This document shows, piece by piece, positions 38,488 to 46,712 of a DNA stretch of 64,000 nucleotides (position 1 is its first letter; every line of letters starts with the position of its first letter). A model generated the notes under the pieces. That model did no database searches. It saw only the letters and a program-made list of their open reading frames with translations, and was not told the DNA's origin. The DNA lies in contig NZ_CP109013.1 of assembly GCF_036226745.1 (NCBI RefSeq), positions 5,828,001-5,892,000 on the forward strand, written 5' to 3'. The position numbers were made by a program, and so were the translations under genes. The stretch is from Streptomyces sp. NBC_00683. GTDB lineage: Bacteria > Actinomycetota > Actinomycetes > Streptomycetales > Streptomycetaceae.

Positions 38488-39078
38488 ATGGACATCGACA
38501 CGAACGTTCCCACCGCATCCGCCGCCCCGCTGAAGGTGGCCGTCATCCTCGGCAGCAACCGCGAGGGCCGCTTCGGTCCCGTCGTCGCCGAGTGGTTCCT
38601 CGACCGGGCCGCGGGCCACCCGGACATCGAGACCGACTTCATCGACGTCGCCGAATCGGAGGCCCCCTCTCCCCATCCCGGTGCCCGACTCGCGCACGTC
38701 GCACCCCAGTTGGCACAGGCCGACGCCTTCGTCGTCCTCACCCCCGAGTACAACCACTCCTACCCGGCCCCGCTGAAGAACCTCATCGACCGGCACTACG
38801 CCGAATGGCAGGCCAAACCCGTGGCCTTCGTCAGCTACGGAGGAATCTCCGGCGGCCTGAGGGCCGTTGAGCACCTCCGCCAGGTCTTCGCCGAGCTGCA
38901 CGCCGTCTCCGTACGCGACACCGTCTCCTTCCACAACGCGGGTGCGCTCTTCGACGACCGGGGCAGGCCCAAGGACCCGGCACCCTCCGACGCCGCGGCC
39001 AAGACGATGCTCGACCAGCTGGTCTGGTGGGGACGCGCCCTGCGTGAGGCCAGGGAACGGCATCCGTACGGCGCCTGA
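38488..39078 (+). CDS. NADPH-dependent FMN reductase, SoxR-controlled
   Basis: 196-aa flavodoxin-fold reductase. The FMN phosphate loop is VILGSNREGRFGPVV, with isoalloxazine contacts in LTPEYNHSYPAPLKNLID and FVSYGGISGGLRAV. It transfers hydride from NADPH to FMN or quinones. In Streptomyces a homologue is a member of the SoxR regulon induced by redox-active metabolites, and the perfect SoxR box here supports the same control. The ATG at 38488 has no Shine-Dalgarno but sits where transcription should start, so a leaderless mRNA is likely. A GTG at 38473 is in frame but lies inside the promoter. Confidence 0.9.
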   Translation: MDIDTNVPTASAAPLKVAVILGSNREGRFGPVVAEWFLDRAAGHPDIETDFIDVAESEAPSPHPGARLAHVAPQLAQADAFVVLTPEYNHSYPAPLKNLIDRHYAEWQAKPVAFVSYGGISGGLRAVEHLRQVFAELHAVSVRDTVSFHNAGALFDDRGRPKDPAPSDAAAKTMLDQLVWWGRALREARERHPYGA

Positions 39079-39137
39079 CCCGTCCGGGGACGACAATCGA
39101 GGGGCCCGTACGCCGTCGAGACCGAGGAGCCCCGGGG

Positions 39138-39476
39138 ATGACCGAGCCGGCATGGCTGACCGTACTGACCACGACGGACAGTGAGGAGAAGGCCCACCTC
39201 CTGGCCCGGGGCGCCGTGGAGGCACGCCTCGCCGCCTGTGCCCAGATCTCCGCACCCGTCACCTCCGTCTACCGCTGGCAGAACGCCATCGAGACCACCG
39301 AGGAATGGCAGGTGCTGTTCAAGACGAAGGCCGAGCGGTACGACGAGCTGGAGGCGCACCTCGCCGCGGCGCACGACTACGACACCCCGGAGATCATCGC
39401 GACGCCCGTGGTGCGCGGCAACGCCGGCTACCTCGCCTGGGTGACGGCGGAGACGTCATCCGCGGCGGCCCTGTGA
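39138..39476 (+). CDS. cutA: Divalent-cation tolerance protein CutA
   Basis: 112-aa trimeric ferredoxin-like protein, full length. Family motifs are LTTTDSEEKAHLLARGAVEARLAACAQI, SVYRWQNAIETTEEWQVLFKTK and the C-terminal TPEIIATPVVRGNAGYLAWV. CutA is linked to copper tolerance, but its biochemical role is unsettled. Its stop overlaps the next gene (GTGA), giving coupled translation. Confidence 0.95.
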   Translation: MTEPAWLTVLTTTDSEEKAHLLARGAVEARLAACAQISAPVTSVYRWQNAIETTEEWQVLFKTKAERYDELEAHLAAAHDYDTPEIIATPVVRGNAGYLAWVTAETSSAAAL

Positions 39477-39922
39477 CCGACGCGGTACTGCCGTTCTTCG
39501 TGTACGGCACGCTGCTCCCCGGCGAGCGCAACCACGACCTGTTCCTGCGGGGCCGCACGAGCGCGGAACAGCCGGCGGTACTGCCGGGAGCCCTCCTCTA
39601 CGAGGGCCCCGGATATCCGTACGCCGTCGAGGGCCACGGCACGGTCCACGGCGCACTCGTGACCGCCGCGCCCGGGTCGTACGGCGAACTGCTCGGGCTC
39701 CTGGACCACCTGGAGGAGTACCTGGGCCCGGACCACCCGCGCAACCTGTACGAACGGGTGGTCCGGCAGGTGATCCCCGGACCGGGGCCGGCCGAGCCGG
39801 TCCGCGCCTGGGTCTACTTCGCCGCCACCGCCGTCACCCGCACCCTGCGCACGGGCGGGACACCCATCCCCTCCGGGGCCTGGCTCACCCGGCGGCCTCC
39901 ACCCGCACCGCGCACACCTTGA
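39473..39922 (+). CDS. Gamma-glutamylcyclotransferase (AIG2-like) family protein
   Basis: 149-aa protein with the GGCT fold. The substrate loop is FFVYGTLLPGERNHDLF (YGTL motif), with the acidic segment LGLLDHLEEYLGPDHPRNLYERVV carrying the likely catalytic Glu. The GTG at 39473 overlaps the cutA stop by 4 bp. The 3' end overlaps nasA on the other strand by 38 bp. Substrate unknown; this family cleaves gamma-glutamyl groups to 5-oxoproline. Confidence 0.85.
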   Translation: MTDAVLPFFVYGTLLPGERNHDLFLRGRTSAEQPAVLPGALLYEGPGYPYAVEGHGTVHGALVTAAPGSYGELLGLLDHLEEYLGPDHPRNLYERVVRQVIPGPGPAEPVRAWVYFAATAVTRTLRTGGTPIPSGAWLTRRPPPAPRTP

Positions 39923-41963
39923 ACTCCGGCATGCGCGACACCGGGTCCAGGGCCGGGTTCGTCAGGGTGTTGGCCCGGCCCTCGCCCGGCCAGTGGAACG
40001 GCATGAACACGGTGTCCTGCCGGATCCCCACCGTGATCCGGGCGGGCGCGACCGCCCGCCCGCGCCGTGAGGTGACCGCGACCCGATCGCCCTCCGCCAC
40101 CCCGATCCGCTCGGCGAGCCGCGGATGCAGCTCCACGAAGGGGCCCGGCGCGGCCGCGTTCAGCTCGTCGACCCGGCGGGTCTGCGCCCCCGACTGGTAC
40201 TGGGACACGACCCGCCCCGTGGTCAGCACGACCGGGTACGCGGCATCCGTCTCCTCCGCGGCCGGCCGGTGGGTGACCGGCACGAACCGGGCCCGCCCGT
40301 CGTCCGTCGCGAACCGGTCGAGGAACAGCCGAGGCGTCCCGGCGTGCTCCTCGTCCGGGCAGGGCCAGAACACCCCGTCCTCCGCCGCGATCCTGGCGTA
40401 GGTGATGCCCGCGTAGTCGGCGGGCCCGCCCGCCGAGGCCCGCCGCAGCTCGTCGAAGACCTCCTCGGGATCGGCAGGGAAGCCCTTCCCGTGCCCCAGG
40501 AGCCCGGCCAGGGCGTTCAGCACCTCCAGATCGCTGCGCACCCCCGGCGGAGCCGTGACCGCCCGCTGCCGCAGCAGCACCCGGCCCTCCAGATTGGTCG
40601 TGGTGCCGCTCTCCTCCGCCCACTGGGTCACCGGCAGCACCACATCGGCCAGCGCCGCCGTCTCCGACAGCACCACATCCGCGACGGCCAGGAAGTCCAG
40701 GGACCGCAGCCGCTCCTCGATGTGCCCGGCGCGCGGGGCGGAGACGACCGGGTTGGAACCCATCACCAGCAAGGACTTCACGTCCTGCCCCAGCGCGTCC
40801 AGCAGCTCGTACGCGCTGCGCCCCGGCCCCGGCAGCGAGTCGGGGTCGACGCCCCAGACCCCGGCCACGTGGCGGCGTGCGGCCGGATCGGTGAGCTTGC
40901 GGTAGCCCGGCAGCTGATCGGCCTTCTGGCCGTGCTCCCGGCCGCCCTGGCCGTTGCCCTGGCCGGTCAGGCAGCCGTACCCGGACAGCGGACGCCCCGC
41001 CCTGCCGGTGGCCAGGCAGAAGTTGATCCACGCACCGACCGTGTCCGTCCCCTTCGACTGCTGCTCGGGACCGCGCGCGGTGAGCACCATCCCGGTCTCC
41101 GCACCGCAGAACATCTCCACCGCCTCGCGCAGTTGCGGCACGGGCACCCCGGTGATGCGCTCCACCAGCTCCGGCCAGTGCGCCATCGCACCCGCCCTGG
41201 CCCCGTCCCAGCCGTTCGTGCGGGCGCGGACGAACTCCTCGTCCACCCGCCCCTCCGCCACGACCAGATGCAGCATCCCCAGCGCGAGCGCCAGATCCGT
41301 GCCCGGCCGGGGCGTCAGATGCAGATCGGCCTGCTCGGCGGTCCTCGTGCGGCGCGGATCGATGACGATCAGCCGGCCGCCGTTCTCCCGCAGCTCGGTC
41401 AGATAGCGCAGCGCGGGCGGCATCGTCTCCGCGAGGTTCGAGCCGACCAGGATCACGCACCCGGTCCGCGGAATGTCCTCCAGGGGGAACGGCAGCCCCC
41501 GGTCGAGCCCGAACGCCCGCTGGTGCGCCGCGGCAGCCGACGACATGCAGAAGCGCCCGTTGTAGTCGATCTGGGACGTGCCGAGGACGACCCGGGCGAA
41601 CTTCCCCAGCGCGTAGGCCTTCTCGTTGGTGAGCCCGCCGCCGCCGAAGACACCCACCGCGTCCGCCCCGTGCCCGGCCCGCGTCCCGCGCAGCGCACCG
41701 GCGATCCGGTCCAGGGCCTCGTCCCAGCCGGCCGGCACCAGCTCGCCGCTCACCTCGTCGCGCACGAGGGGCTCGGTCAGCCGCACACCGGCGGCGAGCA
41801 CGGCGGGCGCGGTGCGCCCCTTGCCGCACAGGGCACCCCGGTTGACGGGGAAATCGGTGTGCTCCACGACCTCGGGCACCGCGCCATCGGTACCCGGTCG
41901 CAGTTTCATCCCGCACTGCAGCGCGCAGTACGGGCAATGGGTGGATGTCTCGGTGCGGGCCAT
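39885..41963 (-). CDS. nasA: Assimilatory nitrate reductase, molybdopterin subunit
   Basis: Reduces nitrate to nitrite for assimilation. 692 aa. The N-terminal [4Fe-4S] site is HCPYCALQCGM with GALCGKG. The Mo-bisMGD domains include FCMSSAAAAHQRAFG, VILVGSNLAETMPP, VIDPRRTRTA and GYGCLTGQGNGQGGREHGQ. The C-terminal molybdopterin-guanine dinucleotide-binding domain (about 570-690) has LTTGRVVSQYQSGAQTRR. It lacks the extra C-terminal 2Fe-2S domain of some NasA proteins. The ATG at 41963 is chosen over the one at 41996 by family alignment. A GlnR-like box lies directly upstream. Product nitrite would go to NirBD. Confidence 0.93.
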   Translation of the reverse strand: MARTETSTHCPYCALQCGMKLRPGTDGAVPEVVEHTDFPVNRGALCGKGRTAPAVLAAGVRLTEPLVRDEVSGELVPAGWDEALDRIAGALRGTRAGHGADAVGVFGGGGLTNEKAYALGKFARVVLGTSQIDYNGRFCMSSAAAAHQRAFGLDRGLPFPLEDIPRTGCVILVGSNLAETMPPALRYLTELRENGGRLIVIDPRRTRTAEQADLHLTPRPGTDLALALGMLHLVVAEGRVDEEFVRARTNGWDGARAGAMAHWPELVERITGVPVPQLREAVEMFCGAETGMVLTARGPEQQSKGTDTVGAWINFCLATGRAGRPLSGYGCLTGQGNGQGGREHGQKADQLPGYRKLTDPAARRHVAGVWGVDPDSLPGPGRSAYELLDALGQDVKSLLVMGSNPVVSAPRAGHIEERLRSLDFLAVADVVLSETAALADVVLPVTQWAEESGTTTNLEGRVLLRQRAVTAPPGVRSDLEVLNALAGLLGHGKGFPADPEEVFDELRRASAGGPADYAGITYARIAAEDGVFWPCPDEEHAGTPRLFLDRFATDDGRARFVPVTHRPAAEETDAAYPVVLTTGRVVSQYQSGAQTRRVDELNAAAPGPFVELHPRLAERIGVAEGDRVAVTSRRGRAVAPARITVGIRQDTVFMPFHWPGEGRANTLTNPALDPVSRMPEFKVCAVRVEAAG

Positions 41964-41985
41964 ACACCCAGCGTGCGAGCCGGGT

Positions 41986-42023
41986 ATTACGGACACCGGT
42001 GCGTCCGGTTACGCCCCCGGTAC
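41986..42023 (-). promoter_or_regulatory. GlnR-like box upstream of nasA
   Basis: Minus strand reads GTACC-n6-GTAAC-n6-CACCG-n6-GTAAT, 11-bp-spaced half-sites in the 67-bp gap before nasA. Weaker than the nir box (third half-site degenerate). Confidence 0.5.
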
Positions 42024-42030
42024 GCGCACC

Positions 42031-42771
42031 TCAGCCCCGGCCGCCCCCGGCGGTGAGGTCGGCGGCGAGCGCCTCCGTCACTCCGGGCTCGCGCGGCCCC
42101 AGGAAGTGCGGATCCGGTTCGAACACGGCGTCCAGGGCGGCCTTGCCCGCCGCGAACACCTCCCGGGTCCCGCCGTAGTACCAGGTCGCATCGTGTACGG
42201 CGTCGACCCCCACCCCGTACGCGTCGATTCCGGCGGTCCGGCACAGGGCGATCGCCCGGCGGATGTGGAAGCCCTGGCTCACCAGGACCGCCCGGTCGAC
42301 CCCGAAGATCTTCTTGGCCCGGACACAGGAGTCCCAGGTGTCGAACCCGGCGTAGTCGCTGACGATCTGCCCGTCCGGCACCCCGCGCCCGGTGAGGTAC
42401 GTGCGCATGGCATCCGGCTCGTCGTACTCCACCCGGCTGTTGTCCCCGGTGACGAGCACGACCTTGACCTTGCCGCTCCGGTAGAGCTCGGCGGCGGCAT
42501 CCAGCCTGTGCGCGAGGTACGGCGTCGGCCTGCCCTCCCACAGTCCGGCCCCGAACACCACGGCGACCTGCTGCGACGGGGCGTCGGCCGTGGTCCGCAC
42601 CCGGGCGTCCGCCGCGGCGTGCAGCCAGGTCGCGGGCGCCAGGGCCACCACGCAGAAGGTCATCAGCCCCTGCACCAGCCGCCGCTGCCCGCGCCGTGAG
42701 CGCGGCAGCCGCGGCCGTGCCGCCGCGAGCCACGCCGGAGCCTTCGGCCGCCTCAGTGACCTCAGCCGCAT
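42031..42771 (-). CDS. SanA/YdcF-like DUF218 membrane protein
   Basis: 246-aa protein with one N-terminal membrane helix (about 35-52) after a basic segment, then an extracytoplasmic DUF218 domain: VAVVFGAGLWEGRPTPYLAHRLDAA, VLVTGDNSRVEYDEPDAMRTYL, VLVSQGFHIRRAIALC. SanA relatives in enterobacteria affect envelope permeability to vancomycin, but the chemistry is unknown. It is divergent from the sirohydrochlorin chelatase. Confidence 0.87.
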   Translation of the reverse strand: MRLRSLRRPKAPAWLAAARPRLPRSRRGQRRLVQGLMTFCVVALAPATWLHAAADARVRTTADAPSQQVAVVFGAGLWEGRPTPYLAHRLDAAAELYRSGKVKVVLVTGDNSRVEYDEPDAMRTYLTGRGVPDGQIVSDYAGFDTWDSCVRAKKIFGVDRAVLVSQGFHIRRAIALCRTAGIDAYGVGVDAVHDATWYYGGTREVFAAGKAALDAVFEPDPHFLGPREPGVTEALAADLTAGGGRG

Positions 42772-42912
42772 GAATCCCCCTGTCCGGTACCGGTTCTCTC
42801 ATGTAACGGGACGAACAGAAGGGGCAAAGGGTTCGCCGAACAGGCCGGCTGATGCGAAACGCCGGTCCTGACACCGGCCGCGGCCGGCCCGTGTGGACAG
42901 CGGAAAACCCCC

Positions 42913-42939
42913 GTCACCGGTGCGAAACGGCACGGCAAC
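42913..42939 (+). promoter_or_regulatory. GlnR-like box upstream of the sirohydrochlorin chelatase
   Basis: GTCAC-n6-GAAAC-n6-GCAAC: two perfect half-sites and one with a single mismatch, spaced 11 bp, 23-49 bp before the ATG at 42962. Confidence 0.65.
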
Positions 42940-42961
42940 GTCCGCCCGGCACCATCGGTCC

Positions 42962-43879
42962 ATGACGGAGACGGCACCGGAACACCCTCGTGAGCCCCTG
43001 CCCCTCGACAGCACGGCGCAACTCCTGACCCGCATCACCTCACAGCTCGGAACCCAGCTCAGCCTCGTCTCCCTGAACGGAACCCGCAGGCCCATGCACC
43101 GCACCCGGAACGACGCCCACCGCGGCAACGAGGGGCCCCCGGCCCCCACCCTGGTCGCCGTCGCGCACGGCAGCCGGAACCCACAGGCCCTGCACACCGT
43201 CCAGGAGCTCCTGCAACGGGTACGGGACCTGCGCCCCGGCCTCGACGTACGGCTCGGCCACATCGAACTGAACGAACCGCTGCTTCCGGCGACGCTGGAC
43301 GCCATCCCGGCGGGCGACGCCGTACTCGTGCCGCTGCTGCTCGGCCGCGGTCACCACGTCAGGCACGACCTGCCACTGGCCGCATCGGCGGCGGGCCACC
43401 TGCGCACCCGGATCGCCGCACCCCTCGGGCCGCACCCGATGCTCGTCGAGACGCTCTACGAACGGCTCGTCGACGCCGGCTGGCAGGCCGAGGACGGCCG
43501 GAGCCGCAGCGCCGCCGTCGTGCTCGCAGCCGCCGGATCGCGCGATCCGGACTCCGCCGTCGACACCCGCCGCACCGCACGCATGCTCAGCGACCGTCTC
43601 GGCGGAGTGCCCGTCGTACCCGCGTACGCGTCGGCTGCCACACCCACCGTCCCCGTCGCCCTGCGCGCCCTCGCCGCACGAGGCCGGCACCGGGTCGCCG
43701 TCGCCTCGTACTTCACCGCACCCGGACGTTTCGCCACGGCGGCAGCCGCCGCAGCACCCTGGATCGCCTCCGCACCGCTCGGCGCACACCCGTCCATGGC
43801 ACGGCTGCTGCTGCACCGGTACGACCGGGTGACGGCCGAAGGATCCCTGGCGGGCGAGCGACTGCTGGCGTCGGCCTGA
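42962..43879 (+). CDS. Sirohydrochlorin chelatase (CbiX/SirB-like)
   Basis: 305-aa protein with two tandem CbiX-type halves. The first (about 62-165) keeps the metal/tetrapyrrole histidines: VAVAHGSRNPQA (H69) and LLLGRGHHVRHDLP. In the second half the equivalent is VVLAAAGSRDPDSA, with His replaced by Ala, so one active site remains. The first about 55 residues look disordered and are poorly conserved. Product: siroheme (Fe) or a cobalt-precorrin. The GlnR-like box and nearby nasA/nirB argue for siroheme supply to nitrite reductase. The ATG at 42962 is preferred; the frame is open to 42893 but that would include the box. Confidence 0.87.
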   Translation: MTETAPEHPREPLPLDSTAQLLTRITSQLGTQLSLVSLNGTRRPMHRTRNDAHRGNEGPPAPTLVAVAHGSRNPQALHTVQELLQRVRDLRPGLDVRLGHIELNEPLLPATLDAIPAGDAVLVPLLLGRGHHVRHDLPLAASAAGHLRTRIAAPLGPHPMLVETLYERLVDAGWQAEDGRSRSAAVVLAAAGSRDPDSAVDTRRTARMLSDRLGGVPVVPAYASAATPTVPVALRALAARGRHRVAVASYFTAPGRFATAAAAAAPWIASAPLGAHPSMARLLLHRYDRVTAEGSLAGERLLASA

Positions 43880-43915
43880 GCCGTCCTGTCGGCCCGGCCG
43901 TTTACTGTCGAGGTC

Positions 43916-45256
43916 ATGGACGGTACGCACGACATCCGGGACACACAGGAGTACACCGCCACGCCCTACGGCACGGCCGACACCGAGCGCTGGGACACCG
44001 AGCCCGACAAACGGCCCGGCCGCACCGCGTTCCAGCGCGACCGCGCCCGGGTACTGCACTCCGCCGCCCTGCGCAGGCTCGCCGGAAAGACCCAGGTGGT
44101 CACCCCCGGCACCCGGGGCCACGCCTGGGACGCCAGCCCCCGGACCCGGCTCACACACTCCCTCGAATGCGCCCAGGTCGGCCGCGAACTGGGCGCCGCG
44201 CTCGGCTGCGACCCCGATCTCGTCGAGACGGCCTGCCTCGCCCATGACATGGGCCACCCGCCCTTCGGCCACAACGGCGAACAGGCGCTCAACGACTTCG
44301 CCTCGGACTGCGGCGGCTTCGAGGGCAACGCCCAGTCGCTGCGCCTGCTGACCCGGCTGGAGCCCAAACGGTTCGTCCGCGACACCCGGAGCGGCGAGCT
44401 CGTCAGCGTCGGGCTCAACCTGAGCCGCGCCGCCCTGGACGCAGCCACCAAGTACCCCTGGCCGCGCGGCGGGCACCCGACCGATCCCGGCTCACCGAAG
44501 TTCGGGGTGTACGAGGACGACCTGCCGGTCTTCGAGTGGGTCCGCAAGGGCGCGCCGCAGGACCGCAAGTGCTTCGAGGCCCAGGTCATGGACTGGTCCG
44601 ACGACGTCGCGTACTCCGTGCACGACTTCGAGGACGGACTCCACGCCGGGCACATCGACCCCAGCTGCCTCTTCGCCGAACCGGAGCGCAGGGACATCTG
44701 GGAGGTCGCCATCGGCCGTTACGTCCCCGCGGACACCGACCCGCAGGAGCTCGCCGACGCCCTCGACCGGCTCGTCGCCCAGGACTGGTGGCCGCACGGC
44801 TACGACGGGTCCGCCGTCGCCCAGGCCCGGCTCAAGGATGCGACGAGCCAGCTCATCGGGCGGTTCTGCCTCGCCGCCGAGTCCGCCACCCACGGCGCGT
44901 ACGGACCGGGACGGCTCGGCAGGTACGGCGCCGAACTCGTCGTCCCGCCCGAGGTCCGCAACGAGTGCGCGGTGCTCAAGGCCGTCGCCGACCGTTACGT
45001 CATGCAGCGCGCCGAGCAGGAGGCCATCCGCGCCGACCAGCGGATCGTCATCGCGGAACTCGCCGCCGCGCTCACCGCCCGCGCCCCTGAGGGCCTCGAA
45101 CCGCAGTTCCGTGCCCTGTACGGGGCGGCGCCCGACGACCGTGCCCGCAAGCGCGTCCTCGTCGACCAGATCGCCGCCCTCACGGACGCCTCGGCGCGCT
45201 CCTTGCACGGGACTCTCACCGGGGTTCGGCAGACTGGTCCACGACAGGGCACATGA
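43916..45256 (+). CDS. dgt: Deoxyguanosinetriphosphate triphosphohydrolase-like protein
   Basis: HD-domain dNTPase, 446 aa, releasing triphosphate from dGTP or other dNTPs. Metal ligands are visible as [15 protein letters not shown] and [16 protein letters not shown] (His...His-Asp), with a later Asp in [19 protein letters not shown]. It is the type 2 (about 440 aa) actinobacterial version found near dnaG, as here. Confidence 0.94.
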   Translation: MDGTHDIRDTQEYTATPYGTADTERWDTEPDKRPGRTAFQRDRARVLHSAALRRLAGKTQVVTPGTRGHAWDASPRTRLTHSLECAQVGRELGAALGCDPDLVETACLAHDMGHPPFGHNGEQALNDFASDCGGFEGNAQSLRLLTRLEPKRFVRDTRSGELVSVGLNLSRAALDAATKYPWPRGGHPTDPGSPKFGVYEDDLPVFEWVRKGAPQDRKCFEAQVMDWSDDVAYSVHDFEDGLHAGHIDPSCLFAEPERRDIWEVAIGRYVPADTDPQELADALDRLVAQDWWPHGYDGSAVAQARLKDATSQLIGRFCLAAESATHGAYGPGRLGRYGAELVVPPEVRNECAVLKAVADRYVMQRAEQEAIRADQRIVIAELAAALTARAPEGLEPQFRALYGAAPDDRARKRVLVDQIAALTDASARSLHGTLTGVRQTGPRQGT

Positions 45257-45361
45257 CACCTGGATGTGACCGATCGGGGTACACCCTCTTTCGCCATCAC
45301 GCTGCGTGCGGGACGCTCGCAGCTGGCGGCGCCGCGCAGCACAGCACCGAGGAGGCATCAA

Positions 45362-46621
45362 GTGGTCGACGCAAACCGGACGTTCGTCATCGTCGGCGGA
45401 GGACTGGCAGGAGCCAAGGCGGCCGAGACACTCCGGGCGGAGGGCTTCACCGGCCGGGTGATCCTGATCGGCGATGAGCGCGACCATCCGTACGAACGGC
45501 CTCCCCTGTCCAAGGGGTATCTGGCCGGGAAGGAGGACCGGGACAGCGTCTTCGTCCACGAGACGGCCTGGTACGCCCGGGCGGACATCGAACTCCACCT
45601 GGGCCAGGTGGTCACGTCCATCGACCGGGACGGCCGCTCCGTACAGCTCGGTGACAACACCGTCGTCCACTACGACAAGCTGCTGCTCGCCACCGGCGCC
45701 GAACCGCGCCGCCTCGACATCCCGGGCACCGACCTGGTCGGCGTCCACCACCTGCGCCGCCTCGCCCACTCCGACCGGCTGCGCAACGTGCTCGCCGCCC
45801 TCGGCCGGGACAACGGCCATCTGGTCATCGCGGGGGGAGGCTGGATCGGTCTGGAGGTCGCTGCCGCAGCCCGGGGCTACGGCGCGGAGGTCACCGTCGT
45901 CGAACCCTCCGCGACCCCTCTCCACCACGTCATCGGCCCGGAGCTGGGCCAGATCTTCACCGATCTGCACACCGAGCACGGCGTCCGCTTCCACTTCGGC
46001 GCCCGCCTCACCGAGATCACCGGGCAGGACGGACTGGTCCTCGCAGCACGCACCGACGACGGTGAGGAGCACCCCGCCCACGACGTGCTCGCCGCGATCG
46101 GCGCGGCACCGCGCACCGCGCTCGCCGAGGCGGCCGGGCTGGACATGGCCGACCGGGCGCACGGCGGCGGCGTCGCCGTGGACGCCTCCCTGCGCACCTC
46201 GGACCCGCACATCTTCGCCGCCGGGGACATCGCCGCCGTGGACCACCCGCTGCTCGGCACCCGGCTGCGGGTGGAGCACTGGGCCAACGCGCTGAACAGC
46301 GGCCCGGCCGCCGCCCGCGCCATGCTCGGCCAGGAGGTGTCCTACGACCGGGTCCCGTACTTCTTCTCCGACCAGTACGACCTCGGGCTGGAGTACTCGG
46401 GCTGGGCACCGCCGGGCTCGTACGACCAGGTGGTCATCCGCGGGGACGCGGGGAAGCGGGAGTTCATCGCCTTCTGGCTCAAGGACCGCAGGGTGCTCGC
46501 CGGGATGAACGTCAATGTGTGGGATGTCACCGAAAGCATCCAGGACCTGATCCGGGCCGGGCAGCAGACCGACCCGGACGCCCTGGGCGACCCGTCGGTG
46601 CCGCTGGCGTCCCTGCTCTGA
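45362..46621 (+). CDS. NAD(P)/FAD-dependent oxidoreductase (ferredoxin/rubredoxin reductase-like)
   Basis: 419-aa flavoprotein of the BphA4/ferredoxin reductase group. FAD site FVIVGGGLAGAKAAETLRAEGF, PPLSKGYLAG characteristic of this subgroup, NAD(P) site LVIAGGGWIGLEVAAAARGYG, second FAD motif IFAAGDIAAV, and a C-terminal domain with VEHWANALNSG. It usually reduces a ferredoxin for a cytochrome P450 or dioxygenase; no such partner is adjacent. The GTG at 45362 has GAGGAGG at 45349-45355; the frame is open back to 45266 but lacks similarity there. Confidence 0.92.
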   Translation: MVDANRTFVIVGGGLAGAKAAETLRAEGFTGRVILIGDERDHPYERPPLSKGYLAGKEDRDSVFVHETAWYARADIELHLGQVVTSIDRDGRSVQLGDNTVVHYDKLLLATGAEPRRLDIPGTDLVGVHHLRRLAHSDRLRNVLAALGRDNGHLVIAGGGWIGLEVAAAARGYGAEVTVVEPSATPLHHVIGPELGQIFTDLHTEHGVRFHFGARLTEITGQDGLVLAARTDDGEEHPAHDVLAAIGAAPRTALAEAAGLDMADRAHGGGVAVDASLRTSDPHIFAAGDIAAVDHPLLGTRLRVEHWANALNSGPAAARAMLGQEVSYDRVPYFFSDQYDLGLEYSGWAPPGSYDQVVIRGDAGKREFIAFWLKDRRVLAGMNVNVWDVTESIQDLIRAGQQTDPDALGDPSVPLASLL

Positions 46622-46712
46622 CCCGTCGGACACCCGGGACGGCCGGCGGCCTGCGCACCGGCCCCGCCGCCGGCCGGTCCCGGATGTCCGACCCCACCCG
46701 TAGACTTCACTC

